A stretch of DNA of 64,000 bases from Elusimicrobiota bacterium (GTDB lineage Bacteria > Elusimicrobiota > Elusimicrobia > UBA1565 > UBA9628), in contig JAGWUP010000007.1 in the NCBI GenBank assembly GCA_028868375.1, positions 1 to 64,000 of the forward strand, written 5' to 3'. The translations under genes were made by a program, and so were the position numbers. Shown here in pieces: positions 23,821 to 32,037 of this stretch. A model generated the notes under the pieces. That model ran no database searches. It saw only the letters and a program-made list of their open reading frames with translations, and was not told the DNA's origin. How positions within the stretch are numbered: the first letter of the stretch is position 1; every line of letters begins with the position of its first letter.

Positions 23821-24771
23821 CTAGCCCCCTCCACCAATATCCATATATTGGGCTAATAAGGCTTCATTTTTTTCGAGTTCCTCTTCGTCTTCTTTGCTTT
23901 CTAGATACTCAGCCCATATTTTGTTTAGGTTTTCATCATCTTTTGATGATATTTTCGATACGGTCGTTTCTTGTGTGTATTCTGAGGCATAGGGACCATA
24001 ACTGTTGTGGTGGGCACCGTTTCCAAAGAAATGCCTGCCGCTTGAGGTAAAGCCACTTTCAATCTTTAGTTTTTCTTCTGTTACGTAAAGATTTCCTTCC
24101 GTTACATAATAAACTGTACCTTCTTCAATTTTATATACTGTATGGTCTTCAATTCCAGCTAATTTAAGCGCCTCATCAATATGTCTGCCGTTGCTAGACC
24201 AAATGCAGCCATGGCTTTTGGCTTCTTTTTTGTCATCTTTGTTTTCTTCTTTCTTTATTGCATAGACAGACAAATCTCCACGATTTATATCAGCTAAGTA
24301 TACTTTGCTGGGGTCACTCTTCCTTATGAATTCAATCGCACCATAGCCCTTGATTTCTGAAAAATCAAGCCCCTCGGCTATGTGACCAAAGATATGCGTT
24401 GAGTCAACTTCAAATTCTCTTTTATACTTCTTTTGTAGGTCATCGTCATTGTAAATGACCCCGTTGTGAGCCCCTACAATATCCCCTACTTCAAATGGGT
24501 GAGCATTTTTAACACAAATAGAGCCCTTGGTTGCCTTTCTGGTATGACATAATACCAAATCATTTTCACCAATTTTATAGCCTGGGAATTCTATGATGTC
24601 TCCAAGGCCCTTTTTAATTTCAGTTGTTTTGTCCTTATTTATTACACAAACTCCCCAGGAGTCTCCTCCTCGGGTATCATTTCCATTTGCCAATACAGCA
24701 GCTATAATACTGCGCTGAGCCCTGCTTATATTACTATTTTTAGGGTAAGACCATCCAAAAATTCCACACAT
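23821..24771 (-). CDS. class II glutamine amidotransferase (Ntn hydrolase)
   Basis: Releases ammonia from glutamine or transfers it. N-terminal MCGIFGW gives the Cys2 nucleophile exposed after Met removal. RGGDSWG (35-41), CHTRKATKGS (75-84), NAHPF and AHNGVI (100-105) are the glutamine-binding and oxyanion elements of the GlmS/PurF-type domain. The N-terminal 190 residues are the catalytic domain; the tail is acidic and ends in Gly4. No synthetase domain is fused; the amidoligase gene directly upstream is the likely partner. Confidence 0.92.
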   Translation of the reverse strand: MCGIFGWSYPKNSNISRAQRSIIAAVLANGNDTRGGDSWGVCVINKDKTTEIKKGLGDIIEFPGYKIGENDLVLCHTRKATKGSICVKNAHPFEVGDIVGAHNGVIYNDDDLQKKYKREFEVDSTHIFGHIAEGLDFSEIKGYGAIEFIRKSDPSKVYLADINRGDLSVYAIKKEENKDDKKEAKSHGCIWSSNGRHIDEALKLAGIEDHTVYKIEEGTVYYVTEGNLYVTEEKLKIESGFTSSGRHFFGNGAHHNSYGPYASEYTQETTVSKISSKDDENLNKIWAEYLESKEDEEELEKNEALLAQYMDIGGGG

Positions 24772-24808
24772 TTTTATTTTTACCTTTCTATTTTATTAGA
24801 TATTTTCT

Positions 24809-26170
24809 CTAAAAAGAGATAGAAAATCCGCTACCATTTGAGGGAATAAAATCTTTTTCAGATTTCGTTTTGCTAAACAGCAGGAATCTTTCCTCAACCC
24901 ATTTTTTATTATCCTCAGTAGGAGCCACAATCTTGAGCAATTCAAGCTGTCTTTCCTTGGTATCTGGCACCGGCAACCTGTCGATAAATTCTTCGGTTGT
25001 TTTAAAAGCCACGTCAATTAGCGCTGCACACAAAATACCCCAATTAGTTATTGTTACGAAATTGGTAGTTCCGTGGTGATGCCTGAATTCAATTGTTCCT
25101 CTGAAAATCCAGGAATGTAGGTTTAAAGCATGATAACGACTATTTACGTATTTTTCCCTACCTAATCTTTTTGCTTCGTCTACAGAACCATAAAGATTAG
25201 TTAATAGTGCTTCTTCCCACTTCTTGGGGGTTCTGATGTCTATAATATCCTTGAATATATCTCCGCAAGGTTTAGAGAATCTACTAAGCTGCCTTTCTTG
25301 GCCAACAATAGAAAACAGCGGTTTTTCTAGCTTTGCATAAAGCTTAATGACTTTTCTTATGTCGTAATACTGAAAATCCTGGCAGTCAACATGGATATGC
25401 AATCCACAAGTATCATTAGCATATCCATCTGCCGCCCGGACAGCTTCGCATATTTGCTTGATTTGCTTAGAGAAGAGATAGCCCCCAGCCGGGGCAGTAT
25501 TAATTTCGTAGCCACTTTCAGGCAAGGAACCATCTCTAACCGCTACTGCTTTCCAGGATTCCAAAACAGAATTTATTTCCTTTTTCCTTTTGTGGTTGCT
25601 TTTGGCTACCTCGATTTCTGCTGCGATAAATCTTTTGGAGGGATTAAAGATTAAACCTTCTAAAGACTTCTTGTTGACATAGTTTGGGGGCGTATGAAAT
25701 ACAGGCCGACCAATATCTCTTTGGCTAAAGAGATTAATCCCGGAATGGACGGAACATCTGCAACAATTATTGCAATTATTGCAAATATTGCATTCCATAT
25801 TATCTTCTCGTGGATAAGAATTTCCGCAATTGCCGCAAACAAAACAATCACAGCAATTTTTGCAAATTCCGCAATTAGCACAGAATTTATTTTGATGGAC
25901 CTGTTTATTGCAACTCGTGCATTTCTTGCACTTACAACAAGTCAAGCATTTTTTACAATCTTCGTGAAATGCGGTTTGGTCTTTGAAAGGCTTTAAACAT
26001 GTTTCGCACACAAAGCATTGACAACATCTTGGACATTTTTCACATATTTCACACGGAGAGCGAATAAAGTCGCCCTTACATTTTTTACAGGTATTTAAGG
26101 TTAAGGGAAACGGTACAACTTCTTCGTTATTAACAACCTGAGCTTCAACTGGACCTTCATTGTTCGGCAT
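24809..26170 (-). CDS. amidoligase (Amidoligase_2-like) with Cys-rich N-terminus
   Basis: ATP-grasp/glutamine-synthetase-like COOH-NH2 ligase, predicted to form amide or peptide bonds. Residues 28-140 are a dense array of CxxC pairs, a multi-zinc region. Catalytic motifs follow: RFIAAEIEVA (180-189), DGSLPESGYEINTAP (213-227), CGLHIHVD (255-262), YHALNLHSW and GTIEFRHHHGT (358-368). The class II amidotransferase follows 37 nt downstream, an association predicted for this ligase class in bacteria and phages. Substrate unknown. Confidence 0.9.
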   Translation of the reverse strand: MPNNEGPVEAQVVNNEEVVPFPLTLNTCKKCKGDFIRSPCEICEKCPRCCQCFVCETCLKPFKDQTAFHEDCKKCLTCCKCKKCTSCNKQVHQNKFCANCGICKNCCDCFVCGNCGNSYPREDNMECNICNNCNNCCRCSVHSGINLFSQRDIGRPVFHTPPNYVNKKSLEGLIFNPSKRFIAAEIEVAKSNHKRKKEINSVLESWKAVAVRDGSLPESGYEINTAPAGGYLFSKQIKQICEAVRAADGYANDTCGLHIHVDCQDFQYYDIRKVIKLYAKLEKPLFSIVGQERQLSRFSKPCGDIFKDIIDIRTPKKWEEALLTNLYGSVDEAKRLGREKYVNSRYHALNLHSWIFRGTIEFRHHHGTTNFVTITNWGILCAALIDVAFKTTEEFIDRLPVPDTKERQLELLKIVAPTEDNKKWVEERFLLFSKTKSEKDFIPSNGSGFSISF

Positions 26171-26183
26171 TTTTACTTCTCCT

Positions 26184-26513
26184 TTATTTATAAGTTAGTG
26201 ATACTAAACAATTTCCTTTTATTATATAATACGCCATTTTATACTTTTTAAAGAAGGGAAATATTTCTTTTATAAAGTCTGGTATTTTTCCATGGAATAT
26301 AACACTTATCAATTCGTGATGACTATTGTCCCCTTCTGCTGTAAATTTCCACCCGGTATATTCTATTATAAATAGGTCCCAAATCCCATTTCCTTTATAG
26401 GTAGAATCTGTTATTATACCGTCTTCATTTATATTATGGCGACTTTCGTAGGCTCTAAAGATATTTAGATATGTGCTTGGACACTTTTTTCTACAATATT
26501 CTAGATAGGTCAT
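26184..26513 (-). CDS. KYK-family small protein (109 aa)
   Basis: MTYLEYCRKKC start, GNGIWDLFIIEYTGWKF, and the core IPDFIKEIFPFFKKYKMAYY with tail VSLTYK. Closest to 26517 (same MTYLEY start and IKEIFPF core); the two are a recent tandem pair directly upstream of the amidoligase. Confidence 0.72.
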   Translation of the reverse strand: MTYLEYCRKKCPSTYLNIFRAYESRHNINEDGIITDSTYKGNGIWDLFIIEYTGWKFTAEGDNSHHELISVIFHGKIPDFIKEIFPFFKKYKMAYYIIKGNCLVSLTYK

Positions 26514-26516
26514 ATA

Positions 26517-26822
26517 TTATTTATAATAGATAACCGAATAAAGATGATGTCTATCTTTAGTTATATAGCGAGCAGTTCTATAACTCTTAAGAAATGGAAA
26601 TATTTCTTTTATAAAGTCTGGTATTTTTGCCTTTGCAAACGTCCAATCGCTCTCGTCTATCATAAATAGGTCCCAGACGCCTAATCCTCTATATGATGAG
26701 GATTCTTTTTTTACTATACCGTTTTCGTCTATCTGAAAATCTTGTATATAAGATAGAAGTGAAGTCACCATGTCGTCGCTATATTTAACACAGTTTCTTA
26801 TTATGTATTCTAGATAGGTCAT
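26517..26822 (-). CDS. KYK-family small protein (101 aa)
   Basis: Tandem paralogue of 26184: MTYLEYIIRNC, GLGVWDLFMIDESDWTF, core IPDFIKEIFPFLKSYRTARY. No clear ribosome site. A TATAAT sequence 13-18 nt upstream would leave almost no leader. Confidence 0.7.
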   Translation of the reverse strand: MTYLEYIIRNCVKYSDDMVTSLLSYIQDFQIDENGIVKKESSSYRGLGVWDLFMIDESDWTFAKAKIPDFIKEIFPFLKSYRTARYITKDRHHLYSVIYYK

Positions 26823-26864
26823 GGTTTAGTTTTAATTATAGCCCAAGTTTTTACTTAGACCATA

Positions 26865-26880
26865 ATTAAAACCGCCTAAA
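26865..26880 (-). promoter_or_regulatory. shared upstream element GATTTTAGGCGGTT, copy 1
   Basis: On the minus strand GATTTTAGGCGGTT precedes a TATAAT (26835-26840) upstream of the 26822 gene. The same sequence precedes a TATAAT (35435-35440) upstream of the 35362 gene. Candidate promoter-linked operator; the spacing differs between copies. Confidence 0.35.
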
Positions 26881-26885
26881 ATCAC

Positions 26886-27134
26886 TTAGGTGGGTGTTCC
26901 ACTAGAAACTGGTCCGGTGTCAACCGGACCTCCCTTAATACTCCTGGTGACGATTGTAAGGCCCTTGCGGGGGCGTCCTGGCCCTAGCCTAGTCAAGGTC
27001 CCATCTTCGGCCTGGATAAATCTTGCCATCGACCTAGACCGGACCCTAGACTTTGCCTTATTCTTAGCCTTCGTTGCACTTTTTGCAACAGTTTTTGTCC
27101 TAAACAAACCAAATATACTAAACAAACTACTCAT
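26886..27134 (-). CDS. basic protein with H-NS/AT-hook-like C-terminus (82 aa)
   Basis: Basic N-terminal half (TKAKNKAKSRVRSRSMARF) followed by EDGTLTRLGPGRPRKGLTIV. The DGxxxRLGxGRP pattern recurs in the proteins at 47035 and 49454 and resembles the GR-containing DNA-binding loop of H-NS-type proteins or an AT-hook. Probably a minor-groove DNA binder. Its leader holds a TAGGGACC/GGTCCCTA hairpin. Confidence 0.68.
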   Translation of the reverse strand: MSSLFSIFGLFRTKTVAKSATKAKNKAKSRVRSRSMARFIQAEDGTLTRLGPGRPRKGLTIVTRSIKGGPVDTGPVSSGTPT

Positions 27135-27166
27135 TTTTACTCCTGCTTGCAGTTTCCTGCTTTAAA

Positions 27167-27188
27167 TAGGGACCTTAATTGGTCCCTA
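27167..27188. promoter_or_regulatory. 8-bp leader hairpin before the 27134 gene
   Basis: TAGGGACC-TTAATT-GGTCCCTA. No U-run on the minus strand; it lies 33-54 nt before the ATG, with GCAGGAG as the ribosome site. Confidence 0.6.
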
Positions 27189-27202
27189 AACTTGTTATTT
27201 TT

Positions 27203-27355
27203 TTAATCTTTTTTATTCTTAGGAATTATTACTATTCCGAAAGTAATTCTGCAAGATTGACAAAATTTTCTTTTTGGGTCTTCGTGATAAAATCTTTTAA
27301 AGCAAATATAGCAGGGTTTTAATTGCTTTGGGATTGCTAATTTTTCATCCGCCAT
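27203..27355 (-). CDS. small zinc-ribbon protein (50 aa)
   Basis: MADEKLAIPKQLKPCYICFK...FCQSC: two CxxC pairs 17-18 residues apart and a Lys-rich tail. The start overlaps the previous stop (ATGGCGGATGA). Confidence 0.6.
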   Translation of the reverse strand: MADEKLAIPKQLKPCYICFKRFYHEDPKRKFCQSCRITFGIVIIPKNKKD

Positions 27356-27557
27356 TTATAATATCCCACGTAGTTATTTCTTCTAAACACGAGATAATTG
27401 AATTGAGGGCTAATTTATTGCCCTCGTATGCAGACAATGCGTAGTTCTTAATTTTTTCTGCTACTTTATTTGTAAGTATTGGCTTTGCATTAGTTTCTGG
27501 AAAATAATAATAATTCCAGAATTTTTCCATTAAAGTGCTTTCTAATAAGCTTAGCAT
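27345..27557 (-). CDS. hypothetical helical protein (70 aa)
   Basis: Soluble, helical (VAEKIKNYALSAYEGNKLAL). No family recognised. Confidence 0.6.
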   Translation of the reverse strand: MLSLLESTLMEKFWNYYYFPETNAKPILTNKVAEKIKNYALSAYEGNKLALNSIISCLEEITTWDIINGG

Positions 27558-27561
27558 AAAT

Positions 27562-27840
27562 TTATTGATTAAAGTTTCCCATGAAAGACAATATTGCTTC
27601 CAGTTTATTGTTTTTTAGAAAAACTAAAAAGTCTGATTTTATACTTTCTGCTTTTAATGGTTGTGGGTTTTTATTTATGTAAAATGTTTTAGAATCTACC
27701 TTGGATTTTACAGCAATAATCGTTCCTGCCCCATAAAGATACATAGGAGACGCTGACAATTGACCAAATCTCCAACTAGAATCCTCTTTTGTAAAGAGAG
27801 TAAATCCCTGCTTATAAGATTTAGGATTTTTAGTTTCCAT
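27562..27840 (-). CDS. hypothetical protein (92 aa)
   Basis: Mixed strand/helix protein (SWRFGQLSASPMYLYGAGTI). No family recognised. Confidence 0.6.
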   Translation of the reverse strand: METKNPKSYKQGFTLFTKEDSSWRFGQLSASPMYLYGAGTIIAVKSKVDSKTFYINKNPQPLKAESIKSDFLVFLKNNKLEAILSFMGNFNQ

Positions 27841-27842
27841 TA

Positions 27843-27929
27843 TTAAATTCTATTTGTAAATATGGCTCCCGCAACCAGAGGTATCGCGAGCATGCACATA
27901 TATATATAGTTAATTATAAATTCACTCAT
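27843..27929 (-). CDS. single-pass membrane peptide (28 aa)
   Basis: MSEFIINYIYMCMLAIPLVA then GAIFTNRI. Its ATG overlaps the previous TGA (ATGA). Confidence 0.48.
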   Translation of the reverse strand: MSEFIINYIYMCMLAIPLVAGAIFTNRI

Positions 27930-28237
27930 TTTGATGTTTCTCCTTTCCATTGTTTTACAAATTCATCATAAGTTAGAACCTTGTACTTTTTACTTTTAAA
28001 CTCAATATCGTTAGAGATAGCAACTAGTTTAAACACTCCTTTTGCGCCTTCTATAAAGGATTTTATCCTTATTTTGTCTGCCAGCCCAGAAATTCTCAGG
28101 AATACCAGCGGGTTTTGGTAGTCTCCAGCATATATAAAGACTGGGCCTTTGTCCTGATTGATTTCGGCAGGGGATAAGGTGGGGGCTTCTTTGGGGGTTT
28201 CTACGTCTATTTCTAATTTTGCTTCACTTTCTGTCAT
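27926..28237 (-). CDS. hypothetical protein (103 aa)
   Basis: Acidic N-terminal linker (about 1-30) followed by a strand-rich domain (GPVFIYAGDYQNPLVFLRIS). ATGA overlap with the deaminase stop. Confidence 0.65.
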   Translation of the reverse strand: MTESEAKLEIDVETPKEAPTLSPAEINQDKGPVFIYAGDYQNPLVFLRISGLADKIRIKSFIEGAKGVFKLVAISNDIEFKSKKYKVLTYDEFVKQWKGETSK

Positions 28238-28560
28238 ATTCTGATTTCCTCTATGGTTCTTTCTGCGGTTGAATAGAACACCTTTTTAATACCATTTTCT
28301 TTTAAGGCAGATAAACAATCGGGGCAGGGCTTGGCGCTTGCCAGTTTATTGCCTTTAGTTATCCTAATAGAAATTAGAGTGCAACCACGCCTTTCGCTCG
28401 GCCAGCACTGATTTAATGCTCCAATTTCGGCATGTCGTAGGTCATGGTTGTAAGACATTCCCACGATATTTCCAGAGCGAATTAACAGAGCGGCATGATA
28501 AAAATTCTTGTGCTTACTTCGCCTCGCAATTTTCATTGCGGTTCTAATATGAGGGGTCAT
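28234..28560 (-). CDS. zinc-dependent cytidine/dCMP-type deaminase
   Basis: CDA-superfamily fold: HAEIGAL (His43, catalytic Glu45) and PCPDC (about 78-82) supply the zinc ligands. At 108 aa it is shorter than most dCMP deaminases. Could act on nucleotides or a free base. Confidence 0.85.
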   Translation of the reverse strand: MTPHIRTAMKIARRSKHKNFYHAALLIRSGNIVGMSYNHDLRHAEIGALNQCWPSERRGCTLISIRITKGNKLASAKPCPDCLSALKENGIKKVFYSTAERTIEEIRI

Positions 28561-28850
28561 ATATTTATGTGGGTTATGCCAATTTCAACATAAGTTTCTT
28601 CTCCACCGCAAGTATCGCACCGATAGTTTGAACTTCTTGTTGATATATCTGTAAAATTTATTTTTTTTGTCTTAAAGGTTTCAGATAGTTTTTGAAGTTT
28701 ATCAAATTCTACACTTAGATAATGAACCTCAAAATAAGCGCAGATGCCAGAAAAACTTTTTAAACGAATATTTATACACTCTGCTTCTGGAAATATATTT
28801 TTTATTATGTTTTTGATTTTTTGTTCGACTGATGGTTCTGACGAATTCAT
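28557..28850 (-). CDS. hypothetical protein with CDTCGG motif (97 aa)
   Basis: N-terminal helical/strand part and a C-terminal CDTCGGEETYVEI. The product at 40306 has the same layout (NINL...CDTCGHGEKYIY), so the two are paralogues. Confidence 0.65.
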   Translation of the reverse strand: MNSSEPSVEQKIKNIIKNIFPEAECINIRLKSFSGICAYFEVHYLSVEFDKLQKLSETFKTKKINFTDISTRSSNYRCDTCGGEETYVEIGITHINI

Positions 28851-29374
28851 ATTTTAATCTTTCCAATCATATCGAATCCGACTACGGCCAATGCCATGCA
28901 AACATTCATGGAATTATTAAAACCGTGCATTGGGATTTTAATTGCTAAATCACAATTATTTAAAACTCTAGGGTCAATTCCACTAACTTCATTGCCGATA
29001 ACGATAGCCACCGGCTTTGTGTAGCCTGTGATTTCTCTGTAATCATAGGCGTCATCAGTTAATTCTAGAGCAACTACTTCATAATTTTCTTGTTGGAGAT
29101 TCTTAATACATTCTAGGGTGGAATCTTTATGCTCCCACTCGATGAATTTGTCTGTATTTATGCTGGCCCTGGTAATTTTAGGGTTAGGAGGGGTTACACA
29201 ATCCCCACATAAATATACTTTCCGACAAGCTAAATTATCAGCAATCCTGTAAATCATTCCTAAATTGAACACATCTTGCACGCGGTCGGCCACAATTACA
29301 ATGGGGTTTCGCTTAATACTGTTTATTAGCTCTAGGGAAGGCTTAACTTCTCTACGCAATTGAGCAATATTCAA
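28847..29374 (-). CDS. SPOUT (TrmH/SpoU-type) RNA methyltransferase
   Basis: 2'-O-ribose methyltransferase of rRNA or tRNA by family. The three SpoU motifs are present: DVFNLGMIYRIAD (about 34-46), VAIVIGNEVSGI (127-138) and KIPMHGFNNSMNVCMALAVV (146-165), which form the trefoil knot that binds SAM. At 175 aa it is about the length of TrmL/TrmH catalytic domains. With phage tRNAs nearby a tRNA substrate is plausible. Confidence 0.92.
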   Translation of the reverse strand: MNIAQLRREVKPSLELINSIKRNPIVIVADRVQDVFNLGMIYRIADNLACRKVYLCGDCVTPPNPKITRASINTDKFIEWEHKDSTLECIKNLQQENYEVVALELTDDAYDYREITGYTKPVAIVIGNEVSGIDPRVLNNCDLAIKIPMHGFNNSMNVCMALAVVGFDMIGKIKI

Positions 29375-29697
29375 TATCTTCGGCCTCTTCTAAATATAAT
29401 CAAGGCTTTTCTAATGGATTCTTCTAAGGTGGCGCCCTTGATTGCGGAACTATAAGTTTTTGTCCATAATCTTGTTGAAAACTTATTATCGGTTTCTTTA
29501 GACTTAGTTATCGAAATCCCAAAGGATCTGCCCATCTCATTAGTTAGTGCGTCTAAAGGCCCTGTATACGTCTTTTTAAAGCCAATCGGCTGACCGTCTG
29601 TGGCAAATTTCATGCATTTGCAGCTTACTATTCCACAATTATCGAATCTTGAATTGTGAAAGAATAATGAATGTCCGCAAGTACAATTTTCAGACAT
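29371..29697 (-). CDS. CxCGH-type zinc protein (108 aa)
   Basis: N-terminal module CTCGHSLFFHNSRFDNC then CKCMKF, a Cys/His cluster that recurs twice in the adjacent 29690 product. The C-terminal half is helical and basic (KALIIFRRGRRY). Confidence 0.7.
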   Translation of the reverse strand: MSENCTCGHSLFFHNSRFDNCGIVSCKCMKFATDGQPIGFKKTYTGPLDALTNEMGRSFGISITKSKETDNKFSTRLWTKTYSSAIKGATLEESIRKALIIFRRGRRY

Positions 29698-30304
29698 TTT
29701 CCCCCCTCCTGCCTTTTATCATTTCAGTCATTGACTTTATCAGGGCTCCTTTTAAGGAGGGGCTTGTAATATTGGTCCAAACATTGTTCAGCCAAAAACC
29801 TATATTAAAAAGTTTACTTTCATCTTCTTTTCTAATAGTTAGAAAGACTTTTTCGCCCATCATATCAGTAAAAGTTTTAACTAAATCATCGACATGTGGA
29901 ATTTCCGGCAATTCTACGTATTTTTCACACTTACAGGTAGAGTATAGGCAGCCCCTACTATGATTAGAGTGAATTCTCTCATTATGACCGCATCTGCAAG
30001 GCTTTTCTGTTTTGTCTGGCAATAACTTTAGTTGGTCAGTTGACTTGTTGTCTTTAATTTTAGTTCTATCAATTAATAGTGCCGTTAGAATGTGGCCTTC
30101 GTGGGGTTCTTTGTTTTCTGTTGTTATATTATCAAGGTTACAGGTTTGACATTTAAATACAATTGAGCTTTCTGACATTTCTTTTGTATCCTCGGTTTCT
30201 GGTTTAAACTTTGCACACTTATTGAAGGGGCATATTAAACAATACTGATATTTTGAATTATGCAGTATCCTGTGATGCGAGCATTTGCATGTATAATCGT
30301 ACAT
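29690..30304 (-). CDS. protein with two CxCxH zinc modules (204 aa)
   Basis: Module 1 (residues 5-33): CKCSHHRILHNS...CAKFK. A middle CQTC follows. Module 2 (about 102-130): CRCGHNERIHSN...CKCEKY. The C-terminus (LKGALIKSMTEMIKGRRG) parallels the end of 29371, so the two genes look like a duplication with an added module. Confidence 0.7.
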   Translation of the reverse strand: MYDYTCKCSHHRILHNSKYQYCLICPFNKCAKFKPETEDTKEMSESSIVFKCQTCNLDNITTENKEPHEGHILTALLIDRTKIKDNKSTDQLKLLPDKTEKPCRCGHNERIHSNHSRGCLYSTCKCEKYVELPEIPHVDDLVKTFTDMMGEKVFLTIRKEDESKLFNIGFWLNNVWTNITSPSLKGALIKSMTEMIKGRRGENV

Positions 30305-30310
30305 AATTAG

Positions 30311-30384
30311 TGCCCCTGCCAGAATTCGAATCTGGAACCTGTCGGGTAGAGGCCGACCGCTCTGTCCATTTGAGCTACGGGGGC
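30311..30384 (-). tRNA. tRNA-Arg(TCT) with C33
   Basis: T8-A9, D stem GCTC/GAGC, anticodon stem GTCGG/CCGAC, loop CCTCTAC, T arm CCAGA-TTCGAAT-TCTGG. Anticodon TCT reads AGA/AGG. Position 33 is C, not the near-universal U, and the acceptor has one C-A mismatch. Confidence 0.85.
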
Positions 30385-30393
30385 ATTATAATA

Positions 30394-30753
30394 TCACTTC
30401 TCAAGCACTAATGAATATTTAGTTATTCTAGCGTCATAAATACCACTAACAATAAGTGTTGAAGTTTTATATTTTCTGAGAAATGGAAATACGTTATATT
30501 CTTTTTCGGTCAATTTTAGTTTATATTGTCTTTCTTCTAATTTAAACTTTCTACTAGGCTCAATATATTCCCAAAAATGGGATTCTTCGTTTGTTCCTTT
30601 ATTCAGAAGATAGATGGCTACAATAGACTCTCCAATAAAACCTGATTCTACACCTGAAACAGTTAAGTAGTTTTTATCAAACCTATAAGATCGTAATATT
30701 TTGCATATCTCAGGATTACTTTTGTCGAACCATTCCATAGTCTTATTTTTCAA
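30394..30753 (-). CDS. KYK-family small protein (119 aa)
   Basis: MEWFDKSNPEICKILRSYRF, GFIGESIVAIYLLNKGT, core LTEKEYNVFPFLRKYKTSTL, tail YSLVLEK. One of three tandem copies (30394, 30743, 31062) with a shared WFDK start and GESIV.YLLN.G middle. Met6 may be the true start. Confidence 0.75.
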   Translation of the reverse strand: MKNKTMEWFDKSNPEICKILRSYRFDKNYLTVSGVESGFIGESIVAIYLLNKGTNEESHFWEYIEPSRKFKLEERQYKLKLTEKEYNVFPFLRKYKTSTLIVSGIYDARITKYSLVLEK

Positions 30754-31057
30754 GAATTAAGCTAAATCTTCCATTAAAGAGAATTGCCCATGCTATTTTG
30801 TACTTTTTAAGGAATGGGAAAACGTTGTATTCTACTTCTGTTAATTCTAACTTATAATTATTTTTTGAATGAAAACTTATTATTTGCCAATTGTGGTGTG
30901 TGACGGTGTCCACTCCTCTATTCAATAGATAGAGGGTTACTATGGATTCCCCAAAAAACATAGATTCAGGACCGGCGACCGCCAGGAATCTTTCGTCGAA
31001 ATTATATAATCCCATGATTCTTTTTATTTCATCGTTATTTTTATCAAACCAGTCCAT
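30743..31057 (-). CDS. KYK-family small protein (104 aa)
   Basis: MDWFDKNNDEIKRIMGLYNF, FFGESIVTLYLLNRG, core LTEVEYNVFPFLKKYKIAWA, tail FSLILEK. Second of the tandem trio; its end overlaps the next start by 11 nt. Confidence 0.75.
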   Translation of the reverse strand: MDWFDKNNDEIKRIMGLYNFDERFLAVAGPESMFFGESIVTLYLLNRGVDTVTHHNWQIISFHSKNNYKLELTEVEYNVFPFLKKYKIAWAILFNGRFSLILEK

Positions 31058-31061
31058 GATT

Positions 31062-31400
31062 TTATTTATGCAAGATTATGTGAAATTTATTATCATTTGT
31101 TAATATTGCAATAGCTGTTTTATACTTTCTAAGAAATGGAAAAACTTTATAATTTCTTTCAGACAGAGCTAGATGATACTCAGTGTTTCGCCAATTACGT
31201 CTGCTTGGATATATAGCCCAGTTATTGTTAGTGTCAGGTATATTTAAGCCTCTATTTAAGAGATATAGACTTACAATGGATTCCCCAACAAAGTTCTGTG
31301 TCTCCCCAACATCATTCTTTACTACTATGTAATTTTTATCAAATTCATAGAGTTTCAGTATATGCTTTATTTGTTTATTAGACTTATCAAACCAATCCAT
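31062..31400 (-). CDS. KYK-family small protein (112 aa)
   Basis: MDWFDKSNKQIKHILKLYEF, FVGESIVSLYLLNRGL, core LSERNYKVFPFLRKYKTAIA, tail FHIILHK. Third of the tandem trio. Confidence 0.75.
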   Translation of the reverse strand: MDWFDKSNKQIKHILKLYEFDKNYIVVKNDVGETQNFVGESIVSLYLLNRGLNIPDTNNNWAIYPSRRNWRNTEYHLALSERNYKVFPFLRKYKTAIAILTNDNKFHIILHK

Positions 31401-31405
31401 AAGTT

Positions 31406-31525
31406 TTAGTGGTCAAAATCAGGGTTACTAATTGCGCAATCTTCACAAATTTCATCTTTGAGAAGTGTTGGTTGGAATAGCCAATTGCAACAATTGCAAA
31501 CTACATATTCCCAAAAGGATTCCAT
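31406..31525 (-). CDS. small zinc-ribbon protein (39 aa)
   Basis: MESFWEYVVCNCCNWLFQPT...ICEDC. CxxC pairs about 18 residues apart. Fills the gap upstream of the tandem trio. Confidence 0.55.
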   Translation of the reverse strand: MESFWEYVVCNCCNWLFQPTLLKDEICEDCAISNPDFDH

Positions 31526-31534
31526 TTAAATTCC

Positions 31535-31780
31535 TTATTTAGTTTCCAGTTCAGACATTATTACCATTTTATGGACTATAGAAAGGTTCTTCCAATAATC
31601 TACTGGTTCAGATATGGTTTTATTATAAAGATTAGTCCATAAAATCTGTTTACGATTTGCTATAGTTGCCAAGTCAACGGCTTGATGCAATAGAAAAGCA
31701 CATTTACATTGATTATAGAACTTCATTTTTTCTTTACATAGGTTTAATATGTCGTCTCTGGTTGGCATCAACAATCTCAT
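31535..31780 (-). CDS. hypothetical protein (81 aa)
   Basis: Helical, with CKCAF. The ATG overlaps the previous stop (ATGA); Met5 is an alternative. No family recognised. Confidence 0.6.
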   Translation of the reverse strand: MRLLMPTRDDILNLCKEKMKFYNQCKCAFLLHQAVDLATIANRKQILWTNLYNKTISEPVDYWKNLSIVHKMVIMSELETK

Positions 31781-32037
31781 TCTAAATCCGGTAACAGAAA
31801 ATCTACCCTATGCAGAGGGAACTTTGGTATATTTTGTTCTGAAAGGCCCTTGTCAAATGGACTTCCATTGGGCATTATTGCATTTTGCAGATAAACTTCC
31901 ATAAAACCTTTTTCTGGGTCTAAATCTATTTTTTGCAGGATACCTTTCCAAGTACCGCCCCAAGGATTAGGGCCAGGAAAGAATATTTTCAGCTTAACCT
32001 TTTTACCATAAAGGGTCGAAATATCCATGGTGGACAA
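31777..32037 (-). CDS. hypothetical protein (86 aa)
   Basis: Strand-rich small domain (KVKLKIFFPGPNPWGGTWKG, then FMEVYLQNA), barrel-like pattern. Met4 may be the start. Confidence 0.62.
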   Translation of the reverse strand: MSTMDISTLYGKKVKLKIFFPGPNPWGGTWKGILQKIDLDPEKGFMEVYLQNAIMPNGSPFDKGLSEQNIPKFPLHRVDFLLPDLE

